A stretch of 9,080 nt of DNA from contig QLUB01000077.1 of NCBI GenBank assembly GCA_018725205.1, positions 1 to 9,080 of the forward strand, read 5' to 3'. The stretch is from a candidate division NPL-UPA2 bacterium. Lineage in GTDB: Bacteria; Bacillota; UBA994. A program made the translations under genes and the position numbers. Below, in pieces: positions 6,208 through 9,080 of this stretch (position 1 is the first letter of the stretch; each line of letters starts with the position of its first letter). The notes under the pieces were generated by a model that saw only the letters and a list, made by a program, of their open reading frames with translations, made no database searches and was not told the DNA's origin.

Positions 6208-6747
6208 ATGGAATTCAAACAAAAGGCGCTACTAATGGACGATAAGGCGATCGCGCGCGCTATCACGCGTATTGCCCACGAAATCATCGAACGCAACAAA
6301 GGTGTGGAGAATGTTGTATTAATGGGGGTTAAGCGCCGAGGTGTGCCCTTGGCCGAGCGCCTCCGGGAGGCCATAGCGCGCATTGAAGGAACCTCAGTCG
6401 AGGTGGGTACAATAGATATCACTTTGTATCGTGACGACCTCACATCGATGCCCGACGCTTATGTGGCCAGCGGGGACTTGCCGCCTGTCGCAGGCAAAAC
6501 CGTGGTGATCGTAGACGATGTGCTATACACCGGCCGCACCGTGCGGGCTGCGCTTGACGCCTTGGTCGACCAGGGGCGGCCTAGCAGCGTGCAGTTAGCG
6601 GTGCTTATTGACCGAGGGCATCGGGAACTGCCGATTCGCGCTGACTACGTAGGCAAGAATGTGCCTACGTCTCGCCGGGAGCACATAGCTGTCGAGGTGC
6701 TGGAGGTTGACGGCAGTGATCAGGTGTTGCTGTTTGAGTCCTGCTGA
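6208..6747 (+). CDS. pyrR: Bifunctional PyrR: pyr attenuator protein / uracil phosphoribosyltransferase
   Basis: PyrR binds UMP or UTP and then pyr mRNA leaders to cause transcription attenuation, and also has uracil phosphoribosyltransferase activity. The protein is 179 residues, the usual length. I use ATG 6208 because GGAGGTG at 6193-6199 fits it and MEFKQKALLMDDKAI is the family N-terminus. The frame is open upstream to 6166, but that part overlaps rluD and is not needed. Visible motifs are VLMGVKRRGVPLAERL (37-52), the PRPP loop VVIVDDVLYTGRTV (99-112) and LIDRGHRELPIRADYVGKNVPTS (133-155), which includes RNA-binding residues. No pyr biosynthetic gene or permease follows; instead the next gene is rqcH in the opposite direction. 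The last 28 bases overlap the end of rqcH. Confidence 0.96.
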   Translation: MEFKQKALLMDDKAIARAITRIAHEIIERNKGVENVVLMGVKRRGVPLAERLREAIARIEGTSVEVGTIDITLYRDDLTSMPDAYVASGDLPPVAGKTVVIVDDVLYTGRTVRAALDALVDQGRPSSVQLAVLIDRGHRELPIRADYVGKNVPTSRREHIAVEVLEVDGSDQVLLFESC

Positions 6748-8465
6748 GTGTCCTCCGGCGCAGTCGGTCGCTTGACATAGAGAGTACGCTGACGTTCATA
6801 GACAACGTAGCCTGGACGGGCATGGGGCGGACGTTTGACGAATTTCCGCAGAGTATAATCTACAGGAACGTTAGCAGACGCTCGTAGCTTGCTGTAGTAA
6901 GCCGCTAGGTTGGCCGCATAGTGCAAGGTGGCTTCGGAAGGGGCTCTGGTGGTGTGGATAAGCACGTGGCTACCCGGCGCCTTTTGCACGTGCAGCCAAC
7001 AATGTTCGGGATGGGCCTCTCGCACCAACACATCGTTTTGCAGATTAGTGCGGCCTACGGAGATGCTCATGCCTTCCGGGCAAATGAATTTACGCGGGAC
7101 ACTGGGGGCTGGGGCCTGTCGCTTAGCAGTTGTGGCGACGGGCATCAGTCCCACTGTGCACATTTCGGCCCCGATTTCCCGCAACGTCGTCGTGTCAGGA
7201 GCGGTGTCGATGCTGTACAGTAAAGTCTCTAGGTAATCAAGATACACGACATCGTTGTGCAGACGTTCCGTTGCATGCCGGCTCGCGCTTTGCGCCCGTG
7301 TGTACTGCTTATAGTACTGTCTAGCGTTCTCTGCAAAGCTCCGTTTTGGATCGAGTGGAATCCTTACTTCGGGCATGTTTTCGTGATAGTAGTCAATGAC
7401 AACTGCTTCACCTGCCTCGACGCGCTGCGCGCCGAGGTTAGCGTACAGCAGATCGCCAAACCGTCTAGACTCCTCCCGGCTCTCGTTCTTTTGCAAGTCG
7501 CCCCGCAGCGCCTGCATGCGCCGCTCGGTTTTGGCAAGCGAGGCAGCGGCGACTTTGCGCAGGGAAAGACGGAGTGACTCCAGCTGTTCGCCACGGTTTG
7601 CTGACAGGAATGCGCCTGCAACCAGTGAGTTGATACCACAGACAAGTTGGCCCGGTACTTGGAGGTGAGTGAGCGGGAGGACGTGAAAGTGTGTCTTGCC
7701 CGAGCGATAGACGTGGCCCGCGAGGATTTCTCCCGCGCTCGCTGATAGCGCCAACTGCCGTACATGTACTGCAATTTGCTCCCACTCCAGTGAATCAAGG
7801 TCGCTCGCTTGCGCGTTAGGCGCATGTCTGTAGGCAAGCTCGTTAGCTAAGAGCTGGGAGACGCCCTGGATGCTAGTGCGAAGCAGTTTGTATACGGGGA
7901 AAGCGCTCTCTTTGGCTGCGTGGAACAAATAGTCCCCATCTACACTAAGGGGCGAGATGCGGCCCTGTGCGGGGGGCAATTCATAGCGTAACCCAGGTAA
8001 GACAGCGCGCACTGACGACAAGTTAATGCTCACGCGTGTTAGGGCGTCAAGTACAGTGTTGTTAGGAGCTACTAACACGGCGTTGCTGTGCCGTCCCGTT
8101 AATTCGACCATCAGCCTGTAGTTGGCCGTGTTCCCCAATTCGTCGCGGCCACTGAATGTCGCTGTAACAACACGTTCAAACCCTGTCACTGACAACTCTG
8201 TCACGCGGGCACCCGTGAGGTATTTTCGCAGCATCAAACAAAAGAAGGGAGGGGAAGGCGGGTTTACCCACGCCTCAGACGTGAGCATTAGTCTTGGCCA
8301 AAGTGGGTCGGCGGAGATGACGAGGCGGTGCTTTTTCCCTGTACCTGACAAGAGCAGCGTAACTGTGTGTCTGGTAGGTTGATGGATTTTCTCGCAGCGC
8401 AATCCTACCAGCTCAGTGTTTAGTTCTTGCACTAAGGCATTAAGTACAAATCCGTCTAGACTCAT
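6720..8465 (-). CDS. rqcH: Rqc2 homolog RqcH (NFACT protein, formerly FbpA)
   Basis: RqcH binds obstructed 50S subunits with peptidyl-tRNA and recruits Ala-tRNA to add alanine tails that mark the stuck peptide for degradation. The start at 8465 gives 581 residues, typical length, with GGGAGGG (complement of 8473-8479) seven bases upstream. An in-frame extension to 8681 runs through the divergent ATPase gene and is spurious. The NFACT-N domain spans about 1-170 (MSLDGFVLNALVQEL, PFFCLMLRKYLTGARV, VELTGRHSNAVLV, LPGLRYELPPAQ). HhH/coiled-coil regions follow (about 295-425: SLRKVAAASLAKTERRM, LDPKRSFAENARQYYKQY). The NFACT-R domain is at about 466-566 (ISVGRTNLQNDVLV, APGSHVLIHT, PVDYTLRKFVK, ARPGYVVYER). 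The functional Asp97-Arg98 pair of B. subtilis RqcH reads Glu97-Arg98 here. An ATPase gene divergent from it recalls the yloA-yloB pair. Confidence 0.95.
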   Translation of the reverse strand: MSLDGFVLNALVQELNTELVGLRCEKIHQPTRHTVTLLLSGTGKKHRLVISADPLWPRLMLTSEAWVNPPSPPFFCLMLRKYLTGARVTELSVTGFERVVTATFSGRDELGNTANYRLMVELTGRHSNAVLVAPNNTVLDALTRVSINLSSVRAVLPGLRYELPPAQGRISPLSVDGDYLFHAAKESAFPVYKLLRTSIQGVSQLLANELAYRHAPNAQASDLDSLEWEQIAVHVRQLALSASAGEILAGHVYRSGKTHFHVLPLTHLQVPGQLVCGINSLVAGAFLSANRGEQLESLRLSLRKVAAASLAKTERRMQALRGDLQKNESREESRRFGDLLYANLGAQRVEAGEAVVIDYYHENMPEVRIPLDPKRSFAENARQYYKQYTRAQSASRHATERLHNDVVYLDYLETLLYSIDTAPDTTTLREIGAEMCTVGLMPVATTAKRQAPAPSVPRKFICPEGMSISVGRTNLQNDVLVREAHPEHCWLHVQKAPGSHVLIHTTRAPSEATLHYAANLAAYYSKLRASANVPVDYTLRKFVKRPPHARPGYVVYERQRTLYVKRPTAPEDTQQDSNSNT

Positions 8466-8490
8466 GTGTTGTCCCTCCCTAACTCCTCTT

Positions 8491-8519
8491 ATCTTAACCC
8501 GCACATTTTTGCGACACAA
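8491..8519 (-). promoter_or_regulatory. Possible sigma-A promoter for rqcH
   Basis: Read on the minus strand, TTGTGT (complement of 8514-8519) lies 17 bases before TAAGAT (complement of 8491-8496). The match to TTGACA/TATAAT is only moderate, but the spacing is ideal and the -10 element is 25 bases upstream of the rqcH start, before its GGGAGGG site. The divergent gap 8466-8555 must also contain any promoter of the ATPase gene. The best plus-strand candidate (TTGCGA at 8509, TATGAG at 8532) sits so close to the ribosome binding site that I do not call it. Confidence 0.35.
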
Positions 8520-8555
8520 CAGGAATATGTTTATGAGGGTAAAGGAGGGGGCAGC

Positions 8556-9080
8556 GTGCAGGGAGAAAGCAGTTGCCACGCACTCGCTTATGACCAGGTT
8601 TTGCTTCGGCTTAGCGCTAGCCCACATGGGCTGAGTCAACGCGAGGCGGAACGCAGACTGCGGGACGTGGGGTTGAATCAACTAGTCGAGAAGCCGCGCC
8701 CGAGTCTGCTGGCGAGGTTTATCGCACAACTCGGCGACTTAATGACACAGGTGCTCTTGGTGGCGACAGCAGTGTCGGGGTTGATGGGGGAGTACGCGGA
8801 TGCGGCGATAATCGTAGCCATAGTATTGCTTAACAGCGTGCTTGGACTTCTACAGGAGTGGCGGGCGGAAAAAGCCCTTGTAGCACTAAAGAAACTAGCT
8901 TCACCCACGGTTACAGTGCGACGTGACGGTGATGAGGGGACGATAGCGGTTTCACAGTTGGTGCCGGGCGATATGGTGCTGCTTACGGCGGGAGACCGCA
9001 TTCCGGCGGATGTGAGGCTTGGTCAAGTGGCGCGGCATGCACCGCAACGCGTGTACTGCGCGGCAAACAGATGGCGGTGC
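8556..9080 (+). CDS. P2A-type (calcium-like) cation-transporting P-type ATPase, N-terminal part
   Basis: This is the start of a P-type ATPase of the SERCA/YloB group, which pumps Ca2+ or related cations out of the cell using ATP. GTG at 8556 with AAAGGAGG at 8541-8548 is the likely start; 175 codons lie in the window. The cation-ATPase N-terminal domain is visible (ALAYDQVLLRL, GLSQREAERRLRDVGLNQL, residues 9-42). Two membrane segments follow (about 60-78 and 83-100) with LLNSVLGLLQEWRAEKAL, then the start of the actuator domain with LVPGDMVLLTAGDRIPADVRL (135-155). After Leu155 (9020) the frame no longer matches the family: the expected segment leading to the TGES motif appears in pieces in other frames. 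The phosphorylation site DKTGT lies beyond the window, so ion specificity and intactness cannot be judged. It diverges from rqcH across a 90-base gap. Confidence 0.88.
   Translation, partial: MQGESSCHALAYDQVLLRLSASPHGLSQREAERRLRDVGLNQLVEKPRPSLLARFIAQLGDLMTQVLLVATAVSGLMGEYADAAIIVAIVLLNSVLGLLQEWRAEKALVALKKLASPTVTVRRDGDEGTIAVSQLVPGDMVLLTAGDRIPADVRLGQVARHAPQRVYCAANRWRC

Noticed and set aside
6921..7837. Several open frames inside rqcH on both strands
   Set aside because: They lie within a well-conserved rqcH coding region, have low-complexity or unrecognisable products and lack convincing ribosome binding sites.
8466..8681. 72-residue N-terminal extension of RqcH
   Set aside because: It runs antisense through the ATPase start, and MSLDGF at 8465 is the family start with its own strong ribosome binding site.
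8678..9001. Minus-strand open frame opposite the ATPase
   Set aside because: It is a Ser/Thr/Arg-rich antisense shadow of the conserved ATPase coding sequence, with no recognisable motif.

Overview
The window looks like chromosomal core DNA of a member of the Bacillota, most likely a Clostridia-type lineage. The evidence is the gene content (SepF, YggT, DivIVA, PyrR, RqcH and an SepF-linked YggS), strong AGGAGG-type ribosome binding sites, TTG and GTG start codons, and a gene order recalling the ylmE-sepF-ylmG-divIVA ... lspA-ylyB-pyrR and yloA-yloB segments of Bacillus subtilis. I cannot name a genus.

Layout: (1) 1-141, no gene, but an imperfect array of seven-base repeats directly before nrdR. 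(2) 142-603, nrdR, the repressor of ribonucleotide reductase genes. (3) 714-4517, a tightly packed plus-strand block: an HlyD-like membrane-anchored adaptor, yggS (PLP homeostasis), sepF (FtsZ anchor), yggT, divIVA and an Asp/Glu-type racemase. Neighbours overlap or lie 1 to 13 bases apart, so they are probably co-transcribed and partly translationally coupled. (4) 4544-4794, a small gene resembling the DUF5665 family, broken by an internal deletion and frame change. (5) 4825-6747, lspA, an rluD-type pseudouridine synthase and pyrR. (6) 6720-8465 on the minus strand, rqcH, whose 3' end overlaps the 3' end of pyrR. (7) 8556-9080, the divergently transcribed start of a P2A (calcium-type) P-type ATPase, which runs off the window and whose last ~60 bases no longer read in one frame.

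Functionally, the central block serves cell division and envelope growth: SepF tethers FtsZ, DivIVA marks curved membrane, YggT is a small membrane protein of the same cluster, the racemase may supply a D-amino acid, and LspA matures lipoproteins. NrdR (dNTP supply), YggS (PLP), RluD (ribosome), PyrR (pyrimidine control) and RqcH (rescue of stalled ribosomes) are housekeeping functions. Compared with B. subtilis as I remember it, ylmH and ileS are missing from the division segment, and the whole pyr and cys gene block between pyrR and yloA is absent.

I do not see a defence system, CRISPR array, transposon or other clearly new system. The points most worth a second look are the heptamer repeat, the broken DUF5665-like gene with an inverted repeat at its breakpoint, the disrupted end of the ATPase, and the unexplained HlyD-like protein and racemase in a division operon.
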